Assembly: GCA_052034685.1 (NCBI GenBank)
Contig: JBPOIH010000011.1
Coordinates: forward strand, 1 to 64,000
Length of the DNA: 64,000 nucleotides
From: CAYUUR01 sp052034685
GTDB lineage: Bacteria; Patescibacteriota; Saccharimonadia; Saccharimonadales; CAYUUR01
Direction of reading: 5' to 3'
Below the pieces are notes generated by a model. That model was given only the letters and a program-made list of their open reading frames with translations. It was not told the DNA's origin and ran no database searches. Of the stretch, positions 1 through 8,963 are shown piece after piece (the first letter of the stretch is position 1; each line of letters opens with the position of its first letter). The position numbers were made by a program, and so were the translations under genes.

Positions 1-281
1 AGGTATGCCACCTGGCATACCTATGCTCTCAAACACCCGAAGGAACCCCAAGGGCCAGCCCGTTTTACTACATCTACTCAGGTGTCTGCTTCATGCCCGG
101 ACCCCACGCCCGGACGCGAATAGCAACGACGGCATTCTTCAGCTACAGGCGTTTGGGCGGGGGTCACGCTCTGAAACACCGGTGGCTGGCAGGATTAAAA
201 AGCCGAGTCCAACCAAAAGGCGGTCTGAACTCCGTAACTAAAGAATATAGTGAAGACCACCCCTTTACGGGGTGTTCTTTT
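1..281 (+). ncRNA. 3' part of an unidentified structured RNA
   Basis: No convincing protein reading; instead a set of nested helices is visible: 54-60 with 184-190 (GCCAGCC/GGCTGGC), 81-85 with 176-180 (GGTGT/ACACC), and 100-111 with 155-165 (GACCCC and CGCCC with GGGCG and GGGGTC, one bulged A). A 10-bp hairpin opens the window (1-22) and a terminator closes the RNA at 258-281. The RNA presumably starts before the window. I looked for the signature sequences of RNase P RNA, tmRNA, SRP RNA and 6S RNA and did not find them. The nested helices and 3' terminator support a structured plus-strand RNA; its identity is open. Confidence 0.45.
258..281 (+). terminator. Rho-independent terminator of the 5' RNA
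   Basis: Six-base-pair stem CACCCC/GGGGTG around a TTTAC loop, followed by TTCTTTT. It ends the structured RNA transcribed into the window from the left. Confidence 0.7.
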
Positions 282-342
282 GGTGCGGCTTTTTAGTGCT
301 GTCCAGCCAACCGTGTGGCTTCAGCCGCGTGTCTGTTTTTTG

Positions 343-372
343 GTTACTTTTTTGCTGACACAAAAAAGTAAC
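343..372. terminator. Bidirectional terminator
   Basis: An 11-bp perfect stem (GTTACTTTTTT at 343-353, AAAAAAGTAAC at 362-372) with an 8-base loop gives a U-tract on either strand. It lies between the structured RNA on the plus strand and the 3' end of pth on the minus strand. The rest of 282-440 holds only a second small hairpin (CTCGGCAAGGCCGAG-like, near 380) and no gene. Confidence 0.75.
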
Positions 373-440
373 TGGCTCGCTCGGCAAGGCCGAGCAGACA
401 TATTGAGTTATTGGACTTGGTTGGAAAAGTAACAAGTTAG

Positions 441-1079
441 TTAGTCGCGGTAATCAAGTGTTGTGGGCTCGAGACTACCACCAAAAACAAACTGCGTGAT
501 CATAGTCTCAACCTCAGAGGTAAGACTCTTGATATGTCCCTGCTCATCACTGGTAAACTTGCCTAAGACAAAATCAGCGCTGTCAGCTTGCGCAGAGAAC
601 TCATTAGCAATACCAACCCTTATGCGCGTAAACTCGCCGTCTAGGTGCTGCTGAAGCGATTTGACGCCATTATTTCCGGCACTACCACCACCCGCGCGTA
701 CTCTAATCTGCCCAAATGGGATATCGAGCTCGTCATGGACTACCAAAACATCATGAGTATGTATCTTGTAGAATTGCTGTGTACTAAAGGCTGCTTCACC
801 GCTGGCGTTCATGAATGTGGTCGGTTTGATGATAATAACACGCGTGCCGCCCAGTGTTTTACTTGTCTGTTGACACTTCAGATCTTTTTTGTTGACCCAG
901 TCTGGGAATTCGTTCTTCTGTGCAAAGTGATCAACGCAGGCAAACCCGATGTTATGCCGCGTGCCGTCGTATTCCTGGCCAATGTTGCCGAGGCCAACCA
1001 CCATCACGGTGCGCTCATGGCTCAAGTTATAGATCGGAATGTCAGTATTGGTAGTAGGTTTGCGAACAAATAAAGCCAT
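441..1079 (-). CDS. pth: Peptidyl-tRNA hydrolase
   Basis: Cytosolic esterase that frees tRNA from prematurely released peptidyl-tRNA. The family signature GLGNIGQEYDGTRHNIGF is present near residues 30-47 and holds the catalytic His of TRHN; FMNASGEA, VHDELDIPFG and GGGSAGNNGVKS follow in the order usual for Pth. At 212 residues it is slightly longer than the common 185-195 because of about 25 extra N-terminal residues. The start is supported by a -10-like TATACA eight bases upstream of the ATG, meaning a leaderless message. The gene lies downstream of der and a hypothetical gene on the same strand but appears to have its own promoter. Identity is secure. Confidence 0.95.
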   Translation of the reverse strand: MALFVRKPTTNTDIPIYNLSHERTVMVVGLGNIGQEYDGTRHNIGFACVDHFAQKNEFPDWVNKKDLKCQQTSKTLGGTRVIIIKPTTFMNASGEAAFSTQQFYKIHTHDVLVVHDELDIPFGQIRVRAGGGSAGNNGVKSLQQHLDGEFTRIRVGIANEFSAQADSADFVLGKFTSDEQGHIKSLTSEVETMITQFVFGGSLEPTTLDYRD

Positions 1080-1097
1080 GGCTTTAGTGTATAGCTT

Positions 1098-1616
1098 TTA
1101 GACGCTTGTTGCCAAGCGCTGATCTACGAGTGAAAATTCTAATGTATCAAACCGTGTAGCGATTTGTTGACGTGCACTGAAGGTATCTTCGGTGCGCAGA
1201 GATGCATCGATGACATCAGTTGTGCCGTCTACCACAAGATGCACTACTTCTATGCCGTTGTCTCCTTCGCCATATCGACGGGGGACATTTAGGGCTACTG
1301 CACCCAGTACTGTTGTCGTGCCTGATAGCTTGAGCATGTCACTCTCGTGATCGTTGAACCGGGGATGACGTGGGTTGTTGTACCAAGAGCGCCAACCTGC
1401 GGTTGAAGTATACATATTTGGCGACCAGGACATAGTCCCGTAGTCAACACTGCCATGTTCAATGTCTATCTCGTGGCCAGTTAGCTCTGCTGCTATTGCT
1501 GCGATCAGCCGTTCGTTACTTTTCTGATACTCAAACATGTACTCTCGGAGGTCGAGGCGACGGGACGTGTTGGCATTACGTGCTGCTAATAGTTCGTTAG
1601 ACATACTATTTGACAT
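1098..1616 (-). CDS. Hypothetical protein
   Basis: A 172-residue soluble protein I do not recognise. It has no membrane segment or signal peptide. The start is chosen because AGGAGTC lies just upstream of the ATG, a proper Shine-Dalgarno; a second Met four codons later is possible. It sits between der and pth on the same strand, 18 bases before pth. Composition resembles its neighbours, so it is probably a resident lineage-specific gene. No function is inferred. Confidence 0.65.
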   Translation of the reverse strand: MSNSMSNELLAARNANTSRRLDLREYMFEYQKSNERLIAAIAAELTGHEIDIEHGSVDYGTMSWSPNMYTSTAGWRSWYNNPRHPRFNDHESDMLKLSGTTTVLGAVALNVPRRYGEGDNGIEVVHLVVDGTTDVIDASLRTEDTFSARQQIATRFDTLEFSLVDQRLATSV

Positions 1617-1705
1617 GCTTGACTCCTATTTAGATGATTTTATTATTGCTCTCAATGTAGCAATATGCAAGCATGGACGGTTTAAAAGTTCTCTGGTCGT
1701 AGTCG

Positions 1706-3058
1706 CTAGTCGCGTTCGGGGCGAGTGCCGTGTTTGTGGGTGACGTGCTTTTCGATAAACCAGAATTTGATGGGCGTACCGTTGAAGTTGTATTGTTCAC
1801 GGAGTTGGCGCTCCATAAATCGCTTGTATGACCAGTGTAGGAACTTGGTGTGGGCACCAAATACTTTGAAGCTTGGGTTAGGGTTGTCATCTTCTTGGAC
1901 GATGTAGTTCAGCTTTGGCGTCCGATTCTTTAGTCCTGCAGGAGGGTGCATTTCTACGACGTTGCGGAGCCAACGGTTTAGCTCGGTAGTTTTGATGCGG
2001 CGTTGTCTCTCTGTGTCGATGTCTTGTGCGAGGTCAAAGATCTTGGTGACGTTCTGGCCTGTGACACTGCTGGTAAAGATGAGCGGCGCCCATGGCACAA
2101 AGACAAATTCGTGCTTGAGACGAGCAGCTAGTTGGTCGCGACTGAACGGGTCTTTGTCTTCCAGACTGTCCCATTTGCTGACGACCAGTATCATCCCCTT
2201 GCCTGATTCCTTGATCATACCAGCAATCTTTTGGTCAAGAGCTGTGCCGAGTTCGTTGACGTCCATGAGCATGAGACAGATGTCGGCCTGCTCGATTGCG
2301 CTGAGTGAACGGATAACGCTGAAGCGCTCTACGCCCTTGCCTATCTTGCCGCTGCGGCGTATACCGGCTGTGTCGAGGATTTCAATTTCTCTTCCCTGAT
2401 ATTTGACAGTGGCACGGTTAATATCGCGCGTGGTGCCAGCGACATCAGCAACAATGGCTTGTTGTTTCTTGGCTAAGGTGTTGAACAGCTGTGATTTGCC
2501 AACGTTTGGACGCCCCAATAATGCAATCCGCAAGCGATTGTCGTCTTCTGGCTCGCTAAGGTTCGGGATTTGCTCGACTAGTTCGTCGAGCAGTTCACTA
2601 ACGCCACGGTTCTGTGAGGCGCTGGTCATAAATATTGGCTTGATGCCAAGACGCTGGAAGTCGAGCGCCTTAGCACGATGCGCCTTGTCTGCCTTGTTGA
2701 CAATCAAGAACACCGGCTTGCCGGTTTTTAGGGCAAGTTTGGCAACGCGGCGGTCTTCTTCGTTGATGGCTACGTGCGCTTCAATAACAACCCAGATGAT
2801 ATCTGCGCTGTCGGCTGCCTGCAGGATCTGTTCCTGAATGGTAAATTCAAAGTCATCCTCTGGGTCTTTAATTCCGGCGGTGTCGACCATCCAGAATTCA
2901 CTGCCCTCCCAGCGTGCTTTGGCGGTAATGCTGTCGCGCGTGGTACCTGGCTCGTCGGCAACGATTACCTCACGGCGCCGCAAAACAGAGTTAAATAAAC
3001 TCGATTTGCCGACGTTAGCCCGGCCAACAATAGCCACAATAGGTAGTTTTCTACTCAT
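1706..3058 (-). CDS. der: Ribosome biogenesis GTPase Der (EngA)
   Basis: Tandem-GTPase protein needed for late assembly of the 50S subunit. The first G domain has the P-loop GRANVGKS near residue 12 and DTAG; the second has GRPNVGKS near residue 185 and DTAG, each with an N/SKxD motif (NKAD, SKWD). A KH-like domain follows from about residue 350 (LRNVVEMHPPAG, then the lysine-rich C-terminus). At 450 residues it is the usual length. The start is fixed by a near-perfect promoter, TTGTCA-17-TATAAT, whose -10 ends eight bases before ATG, so the message is leaderless or nearly so. It diverges from the 810-residue gene. Confidence 0.97.
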   Translation of the reverse strand: MSRKLPIVAIVGRANVGKSSLFNSVLRRREVIVADEPGTTRDSITAKARWEGSEFWMVDTAGIKDPEDDFEFTIQEQILQAADSADIIWVVIEAHVAINEEDRRVAKLALKTGKPVFLIVNKADKAHRAKALDFQRLGIKPIFMTSASQNRGVSELLDELVEQIPNLSEPEDDNRLRIALLGRPNVGKSQLFNTLAKKQQAIVADVAGTTRDINRATVKYQGREIEILDTAGIRRSGKIGKGVERFSVIRSLSAIEQADICLMLMDVNELGTALDQKIAGMIKESGKGMILVVSKWDSLEDKDPFSRDQLAARLKHEFVFVPWAPLIFTSSVTGQNVTKIFDLAQDIDTERQRRIKTTELNRWLRNVVEMHPPAGLKNRTPKLNYIVQEDDNPNPSFKVFGAHTKFLHWSYKRFMERQLREQYNFNGTPIKFWFIEKHVTHKHGTRPERD

Positions 3059-3066
3059 TATCCCCT

Positions 3067-3117
3067 ATTATAACAGAGGTACTGACTATTGACAAGTAAT
3101 AATAAAAACTGTATTAT
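3067..3117. promoter_or_regulatory. Back-to-back promoters with overlapping -35 boxes
   Basis: Plus strand: TTGACA (3089-3094), 17 bases, TATTAT (3112-3117), nine bases, ATG of the 810-residue gene. Minus strand: TTGTCA (3095-3090), 17 bases, TATAAT (3072-3067), eight bases, ATG of der. The two -35 hexamers share five bases, so RNA polymerase can probably use only one direction at a time. Both transcripts would start 1-3 bases before the ATG. Confidence 0.8.
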
Positions 3118-3126
3118 AGCGCGAAT

Positions 3127-5559
3127 ATGACGCACGGCGAACCTATAGAGCTACAATTGGCCCAGCAATCTGTCGTTCAGGAGTCTCAGTTTGATGTTGA
3201 CTGGACAGGACTGGGTGCAGAGATTGATGAGAAGCTTTTGATTGTTAAGGTTGCGTGTGGAAATCAATTTGGTCCGATTGCAAGTGATCTACGCAACCAG
3301 GCAAAGCTTGCAGGTGCGCGTTTGGACTATGTAACACGTTCAGCTCGTAGGGAGGTAGATGTTGACCCAAAAATCCTTAGGGCGGCCCAACTACTCTCAC
3401 CTTTGTTTAGTACGAGAATCGAACTTTCTGATGGCTGGACAATCTTTGCTCTCATGGATATTTCTCGTATAGCCTTTCGTCAAGATATCGGCGGCCCATA
3501 CGCTGTGCACGACGACACTGAAGCTCCGTTTCGCGAAATGGGCGCGAATATTCGAGATGCGTTCGGTGCACTAGCCATGGCTGGCCAGGGCATACTGGAT
3601 GTGGTGCCTGATGATTTGGTTACGCACAAAGGTTTTTCTAGCCTAGATCGTTTACGGCAAGAAACAAGAAAGAGTGACATAAAACTTAATTTGTTCACAG
3701 AAGCATTCGAGCACGCTCCAACTCCTGACGAAGTTAAGGTTTTTCAAATGCATGCGTTCTCCAGAATTGTTGAACTTGTCCGTAAAAACGGTTGGGCTGA
3801 AGGAATTCTTGAATTCGAAGGTAGTGATCTCTCTGATGAAGAAAAAACTGCGATTCTAGAGAGTGATGGCTACAAGGAAAGAGCAGAAATACACGGAGCT
3901 TCATTAATCTTTGATGCAGTTCAAGGTCTGTGGCATTCAGTGCCAGGTGACAACAACTGGCTCTCTGCGCGGGCGATACTCGAGTATCCGCTTGACTTAT
4001 CAGCAGAAGAAGTCGATGAGTTGAGAGGGGTGGAGACGGCCTCCGGCCTTCTTAAAAGACTTGCAGAAATGTCGCCTCCTGCAGGCGAGGTGATTGATGT
4101 AGCTATGGAAATTGTCAAAGGGTCGAGCATCCTTTCGATGTTGTCGATAACGGATCACTACGCAAAGCATACAATTGAACGAGAATGGTATGACAAAAAT
4201 ATTGATCAAGCAGCGGAGGCTGTGGAGAGCATCTTGTTATGGACGAGAGTAGCCAGTGATCAGATACTGGATAGGTATGCATCGCACGATAATGTTCCGT
4301 TCGAAGTACAAGTAGGAATTCTCAAACATGTTGCTGATTTTGAGCAGAAAGTTCTTGCACAACTGCGCTCAGAATTGCAGAGATTACTTGAGGAAGGCGC
4401 GATTGATGGGAAGGGTTTTCGAGCCATTGAACGGCACCTAAAAGCAGACATCAGTGAATCCCTAGAAGAAACTTTTAATCTCGAAACTCAAATGAATACA
4501 GAACGGGCTTTACAGGAAATTGAGGCGTTTTCAGTAGCAGCTAAAACTGAGATAACACATCTGGAGCAACCGTACGAGTACACCTCAAAACGTCTGCGGT
4601 CTTACGAGAATGGCACTAAGATACTCAGGGAGCTAAACAGCTTTCTTGATAAACAAGGTTCACTGCGTGGCGAGGATGTGGGGCGCATGCTAGCCTTGAT
4701 GATGCTTGATAGCGAACACGCTGAAGACCCGAATGAGTACTTTGCTCAACTTAAGCAAGTTCGACACGCCATTGAAGAGCAGCTTGCGAACCTGCAATAT
4801 GTTGGCATTAATCACGACTCTGATGTAACAGCGATTCTCCGATGGGTTGATGAGATGATAGACGCTGGTGAGACAGTGAAGTTTACCCCTCTCGAATGCT
4901 TTATGGAGCAGTATTTCTTGAGCGACTTGGGAGAACTTGAAGATGTCTCAGTTATTAGGGATGATCCTGTACCTGATGAGCCTGAAGAGGAGCCAGGGTA
5001 CGACCGTTCTGTTGCAGATGAGATGATTCAGGAGTACTTTGCTACGCTTGCAGATGTACTGGAAGAAGCTGGTGTGGTGTTCTCTGATGTTGCAGTCTTT
5101 CCTCCCGGTGATTCGCGCAAACCTGGTGAATCAACGATCGAAGCTCCGGGACAACCAAAAGGCTTTATCGACATCGATCCTCGGCGTTTGTATGGGTTGA
5201 TAGATCTGAAGAAAACCTTCGAGAGTCATGGCAGACACGCGCAGATAATTGTAACAGCGCCAGCCAAGTGGAGCACCCTGCCCTACTTTGCTCTAATGGT
5301 GAAGGATTCGTCAAGTGATACACGCGGTGTCTGTTTTCTCGAAAACGTTCAGCATGGAACGGCCACTTATTCATTCGCAGTTGACGGTGAGCTGATTCAA
5401 TCTTGGGAAGAAATCGCTGCCATGTCCCGCCCACAAGCCAGAGAGTTTGGCGCGATCTCTATGGTTCACCCCGACAAGCAAGATCCCGGCTTTGGTCGAC
5501 ACTATGCGCTGCGACTGAGGAACTTTGGCGAAATTGAATTAGCCAAGCTCATCTCTTAA
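3127..5559 (+). CDS. Large hypothetical protein (810 residues)
   Basis: I do not recognise a family. The protein is acidic and mostly helical, with long stretches likely to form coiled coil or helical bundles (about residues 370-560), no signal peptide and no membrane segment. Residues 620-660 form a Glu/Asp/Pro-rich linker (DDPVPDEPEEEPGYD) ahead of a more compact C-terminal domain of about 150 residues. The start is set by a consensus TTGACA-17-TATTAT promoter nine bases upstream. It is the only long plus-strand gene in the first 9 kb, and its 3' end overlaps the convergent pseudouridine synthase by 21 bases. Confidence 0.85.
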   Translation: MTHGEPIELQLAQQSVVQESQFDVDWTGLGAEIDEKLLIVKVACGNQFGPIASDLRNQAKLAGARLDYVTRSARREVDVDPKILRAAQLLSPLFSTRIELSDGWTIFALMDISRIAFRQDIGGPYAVHDDTEAPFREMGANIRDAFGALAMAGQGILDVVPDDLVTHKGFSSLDRLRQETRKSDIKLNLFTEAFEHAPTPDEVKVFQMHAFSRIVELVRKNGWAEGILEFEGSDLSDEEKTAILESDGYKERAEIHGASLIFDAVQGLWHSVPGDNNWLSARAILEYPLDLSAEEVDELRGVETASGLLKRLAEMSPPAGEVIDVAMEIVKGSSILSMLSITDHYAKHTIEREWYDKNIDQAAEAVESILLWTRVASDQILDRYASHDNVPFEVQVGILKHVADFEQKVLAQLRSELQRLLEEGAIDGKGFRAIERHLKADISESLEETFNLETQMNTERALQEIEAFSVAAKTEITHLEQPYEYTSKRLRSYENGTKILRELNSFLDKQGSLRGEDVGRMLALMMLDSEHAEDPNEYFAQLKQVRHAIEEQLANLQYVGINHDSDVTAILRWVDEMIDAGETVKFTPLECFMEQYFLSDLGELEDVSVIRDDPVPDEPEEEPGYDRSVADEMIQEYFATLADVLEEAGVVFSDVAVFPPGDSRKPGESTIEAPGQPKGFIDIDPRRLYGLIDLKKTFESHGRHAQIIVTAPAKWSTLPYFALMVKDSSSDTRGVCFLENVQHGTATYSFAVDGELIQSWEEIAAMSRPQAREFGAISMVHPDKQDPGFGRHYALRLRNFGEIELAKLIS

Positions 5560-6213
5560 GTTTGTGTATTCCCCGCTGCTGAGATCGCCAAGGGTATACG
5601 GGCCAAACTGGGTGCGATGCAAGCTGACAATTCGGTAGCCGAGTGCTTCAAAGCTGCGCCGGATTTGGCGGTTGCGGCCTTCATGCATAGTTACCTTCCA
5701 CCTTGTCTTATGAGCGTCCAATGATTCTAGGCCAAGCGTGCTCAGGCCGCCTTCTATGGTTACACCAGTGGTAGTAATGGTCGCAAAATCCGCCTCGATC
5801 AGGGGTTTGTGGAGTTTGACTTCATAGCGCTTTTCCTTCTGATACTTAGGGTGTGTTAATTCTTGGGCGCGCTTGCCGTCATCTGTTAATAACAAAAGGC
5901 CAGACGTATCTTTGTCGAGTCGTCCAACGGGCTTGAGCGTGTGGAGCTCCTTAGGTAGCAGATCATATATGGTTTTGCCGCCCTGCCCGTCTCTTGAACA
6001 AATATAGCCTGCAGGTTTGTTGAGCATAATCGTAGTAAAGCTAGCTGGCAGTTGCAGCTCTCGGCCGTTTAGTACGACAGTGTCTGCTGCGCCGACATCA
6101 ACACCAGTCGCTGCAGGGATGCCGTTGACCGTTACCTTACCCTGTAGCAACACACGGTCGGCCGCCCGGCGGGAGATGCCGGTAGCTTGAGCAAGGTATT
6201 TGTTAATACGCAT
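5539..6213 (-). CDS. Pseudouridine synthase, RsuA/RluB/RluE/RluF family
   Basis: Isomerises specific uridines of rRNA to pseudouridine. An S4 RNA-binding domain occupies residues 1-60 (MRINKYLAQATGISRRAADR), followed by the catalytic domain with the family motif GRLDKDTSGLLLLTDDG around residue 100, containing the catalytic Asp. The C-terminal EGRNRQIRRSFEALGY is also typical. The 224-residue length fits. It cannot be assigned to one rRNA site from sequence alone. It starts 15 bases after the stop of the upstream response-regulator gene and may share its transcript. Its last 21 bases overlap the convergent 810-residue gene. Confidence 0.93.
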   Translation of the reverse strand: MRINKYLAQATGISRRAADRVLLQGKVTVNGIPAATGVDVGAADTVVLNGRELQLPASFTTIMLNKPAGYICSRDGQGGKTIYDLLPKELHTLKPVGRLDKDTSGLLLLTDDGKRAQELTHPKYQKEKRYEVKLHKPLIEADFATITTTGVTIEGGLSTLGLESLDAHKTRWKVTMHEGRNRQIRRSFEALGYRIVSLHRTQFGPYTLGDLSSGEYTNLRDELG

Positions 6214-6228
6214 AGTAGCTATAGCGTA

Positions 6229-7476
6229 CTACAGCGCGATGTTATCTGGGTCAATTTTCTGGCCTGGTTGGTGCGGTGGTTGGGCGATATCAGAAGCTTT
6301 TTCTTCTGGTACGCTGCCGGTTGGGGCGGCGTCAGTTGGCGGTGGCGTCGCATAACTCAATGTTCCATCGGGGCTGATGACCGTGTTAACTGAAGGTACT
6401 GGAGTGGTGGTGTCGGCGGGTTTGCTTTCTTCTTTGGCCAATAAGGCATCAAGGTCAGGGCCAGGGTTTGAAAGGTCATTAATAGGCTCGATTACTTTCT
6501 TTTGACCGGTTGGCGTAGCGAGTTGCGGCTGAACCGGTGCGGCTGGTTCATCGGCATTCGTGACAGGGATTTGCGTTGGCGCAGTGGCTGGAGTCGGTGC
6601 AGGTGTGTTGGCATTGTTTTTGACTTGCTCGGCGGTGCTGATGAAGTCACGTATCTGGTCTTCTACGTTGGTAGCTGGTGCTGCAGCGTCGACAGGAGTT
6701 GCCGCATTAGCTGCTGCGACGGGCTCGTCTGGGTCATCAGTTGAGCCGGTGTCCGGCACTGCGGTAGGTTCAGTTCCTGATTCTGGTGTAGGGGCTGGCG
6801 CGGATGCTGTTTCTGGCACGGTTGGTGCTGCTGTTTCTGTAACTTCTGGCGTCTCAGCAGCAGGTATGGGTTCAGCAGCTGCTGGCGCGTCTGGAGTTTC
6901 AATAACTGGCTCTGGGGCAACCGTAGCTTCGTCTGGGACTGCAGCGGCGTCATTTGCAGGTTCGTCAGCTGGTACCGGCGCGGCAGTGTCATCGGCGTCA
7001 TCGCTCGGTGGAGTTGCCATTGTCATAGTGTTGTCTGTAGTCGTTATTGGTGTTGGGGTGGGAGTGGCGCCAGCCGCAGCAGAAGCAATAGAGTTAGCCT
7101 GGCTTTCGGTCTGTCCGAGCAGTTCCTTGGCAACGCGTACGACATCTTCTAGCGTGACTTGTGATTTTACGAGGTAGCGGTCGGCGCCAAGTTTGTCGGC
7201 GCGTTCTTTGTCTTCGATCTGGCTAAGCGCGGTCATCATGATAACTTTTGTTTCTTTGGTTTCTGGTGTGCTGCGCAAGATGTCGAGCATGTCAAAACCA
7301 CTGATCTTGGGCATCATAATATCCGAGATAATTAAGTCCGGCTGCTCTTTGACAGCAAGAGCCAACGCTTCCTCTCCGTCGTGGGCAGAAACAATCTCGT
7401 AGCCTTCAGCGGCGAGCCGAGCCTCGTAGATCTCTCGTAGGTTGTTGTCGTCTTCGACGAGCATTACTTTTGCCAT
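6229..7476 (-). CDS. Response regulator with long Pro/Ala/Thr-rich tail
   Basis: Receiver domain at residues 1-125: acidic pair D9-D10, phospho-acceptor D52 (SDIMMP) and the conserved Lys in RYLVKSQ. No DNA-binding or enzymatic output domain follows; instead about 290 residues of low-complexity Ala, Pro, Thr, Val and acidic residues, likely disordered. It is preceded by the histidine kinase gene (42-base gap), its probable partner. An AAGGAAAAAC Shine-Dalgarno supports the start. The tail may be a spacer, a binding platform or an anchor; its role is not known. The receiver call is secure, the tail function is not. Confidence 0.9.
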   Translation of the reverse strand: MAKVMLVEDDNNLREIYEARLAAEGYEIVSAHDGEEALALAVKEQPDLIISDIMMPKISGFDMLDILRSTPETKETKVIMMTALSQIEDKERADKLGADRYLVKSQVTLEDVVRVAKELLGQTESQANSIASAAAGATPTPTPITTTDNTMTMATPPSDDADDTAAPVPADEPANDAAAVPDEATVAPEPVIETPDAPAAAEPIPAAETPEVTETAAPTVPETASAPAPTPESGTEPTAVPDTGSTDDPDEPVAAANAATPVDAAAPATNVEDQIRDFISTAEQVKNNANTPAPTPATAPTQIPVTNADEPAAPVQPQLATPTGQKKVIEPINDLSNPGPDLDALLAKEESKPADTTTPVPSVNTVISPDGTLSYATPPPTDAAPTGSVPEEKASDIAQPPHQPGQKIDPDNIAL

Positions 7477-7518
7477 AGTTTTTCCTTCTTAGTTCTTATG
7501 CTTTCATTCTAAATTGTA

Positions 7519-8853
7519 TCATGAACGGCTACCCTGTGTATCGACTGATTGTAGCGGCGACGGACTGGGTTGAGTCTGTTGTAGCTCGGCAGCCTTCTGG
7601 GCGGTGATCCGCGGCAAGTTGATATAGAACGTGCTGCCTTTGTCTACGATGCTGTCGACCCAAATTCGACCCTCATAGAGCTCAATTATCTTACGCGATA
7701 TGAACAGTCCTAAACCGGTACCACCGATGGTGCGCGTTGCTGAATTGTCGACACGGTAGAATTTTTGGAATAAATGTGAAATATCTTCTGCGGGGATACC
7801 TTGCCCTGTGTCACGAACATATATTTGCACAACATTGTTATCCCCCGTTAGGCCGATGGATACTTTACCTGATTCGGTGTATTTGACGGCGTTGTCAAAT
7901 AGGTTGGTTACAACTTCACGTAAACGGTCTGGGTCAGCGTATGCGTAATAAAATGGCCTGATCACCTTGTTGCCGCCTTCGTTTTGTGTTGCATCAATCA
8001 CTGCTTCTTTTGCGCCAACAACAAATTCCATTGCCAAGCCTTTTTTCTCTGCTGTGAAACGGAGGTCTTCGGTCAACTTCTCCAGGAACTCGCCCATTTC
8101 AACGACTTTTGGATGGCTGATGAGGCGTCCATCCTCGGCTTTGGCACTGGTTAAGAGATCTTGGAACAGTTGACCAAGGTGTTGAGTGGAGGCGTGAGCT
8201 TTTTCTAGGTAGCCACGCGCTTTGGTGTCGATAGTACTGACTTTTTCATTGAGTGCCAGTGCCAGGTAGCCTTCGATTGCTGCGACGGGGGTGCGCATTT
8301 CGTGGCTGGCGGTACTTATGAACTCAGCACGGCGCTGTTCTTCTTGGCGCTCTTGGCCGACATCGCGCAGAATGGCAACCAGCCCTGTGACATGCTCATG
8401 ATCATCAAATAACGGCGATACACTGACATTGACGGCAATATGTTTTTCGGTCTGGGTGATAAGGTTTGCGGCGTTATCTTTCACGAGTGTTTTTTGTTCA
8501 AGCGCCAGCGCGAACGGGTGGAGTGAGTCTTCGTATTCTTCGTTTTTGGCGTTGGCGATGCGAACGACAGAACGGTAGTCTAGGCTAAGCGCTTCGTTTA
8601 CCTTCCAGCCTGTTAGTGTGGCTGCGGCAGGGTTAAAGAGCTGTATGACACGGTCGGCGTCAATAAGGATGACGGCGTCTTCGATAGCATTAATAATGAT
8701 GTCAGATTTGAGCTTCTCATCGCGTAAGTTCGTGGCGAGTACGTTGGCATGGCTTGGCTTGTGTTGTCGTCGGGCAGAAGCAAACGCAAAAAGTGCGGCG
8801 CCCACCCCCGTTATGACAATGCCCATAATCGCGATTAGAAAAACTGTATTCAT
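7519..8853 (-). CDS. Membrane sensor histidine kinase (PAS-HisKA-HATPase)
   Basis: Autophosphorylating sensor. One N-terminal membrane helix (residues 4-24) is followed by a PAS domain (about 50-165), the dimerisation/phosphoacceptor domain with the H-box SHEMRTP near residue 183, and the ATPase domain with N-box FDNAVKY, G1 DTGQGIP and G2 GGTGLGLFIS. There is no sizeable extracellular domain, so sensing is probably cytoplasmic or membrane-proximal. A TATAAT lies about 30 bases upstream of ATG. The downstream receiver protein with the long tail is the likely phosphate acceptor. Confidence 0.95.
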   Translation of the reverse strand: MNTVFLIAIMGIVITGVGAALFAFASARRQHKPSHANVLATNLRDEKLKSDIIINAIEDAVILIDADRVIQLFNPAAATLTGWKVNEALSLDYRSVVRIANAKNEEYEDSLHPFALALEQKTLVKDNAANLITQTEKHIAVNVSVSPLFDDHEHVTGLVAILRDVGQERQEEQRRAEFISTASHEMRTPVAAIEGYLALALNEKVSTIDTKARGYLEKAHASTQHLGQLFQDLLTSAKAEDGRLISHPKVVEMGEFLEKLTEDLRFTAEKKGLAMEFVVGAKEAVIDATQNEGGNKVIRPFYYAYADPDRLREVVTNLFDNAVKYTESGKVSIGLTGDNNVVQIYVRDTGQGIPAEDISHLFQKFYRVDNSATRTIGGTGLGLFISRKIIELYEGRIWVDSIVDKGSTFYINLPRITAQKAAELQQTQPSPSPLQSVDTQGSRS

Positions 8854-8963
8854 GCTGCTAATGGTTTCTCTGCTGTATTATACCTGTTCTTGGGCTAACA
8901 TGATACCTCTGGACTCGTCTCTGTTATTGTGCTATTGTTATCTCGTTTTATTGTCGTTACTAT

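Noticed and set aside
1..281. The left-edge RNA as tmRNA, because AATAGCAACGACGGC resembles a tag start
   Set aside because: No short tag with a stop codon follows in any frame and no T-loop/CCA tRNA-like 3' end is present.
6560..7177. Plus-strand 205-codon frame inside the response regulator gene
   Set aside because: It is the reverse of the Ala/Pro/Thr-rich tail; low complexity keeps the opposite strand open by chance.
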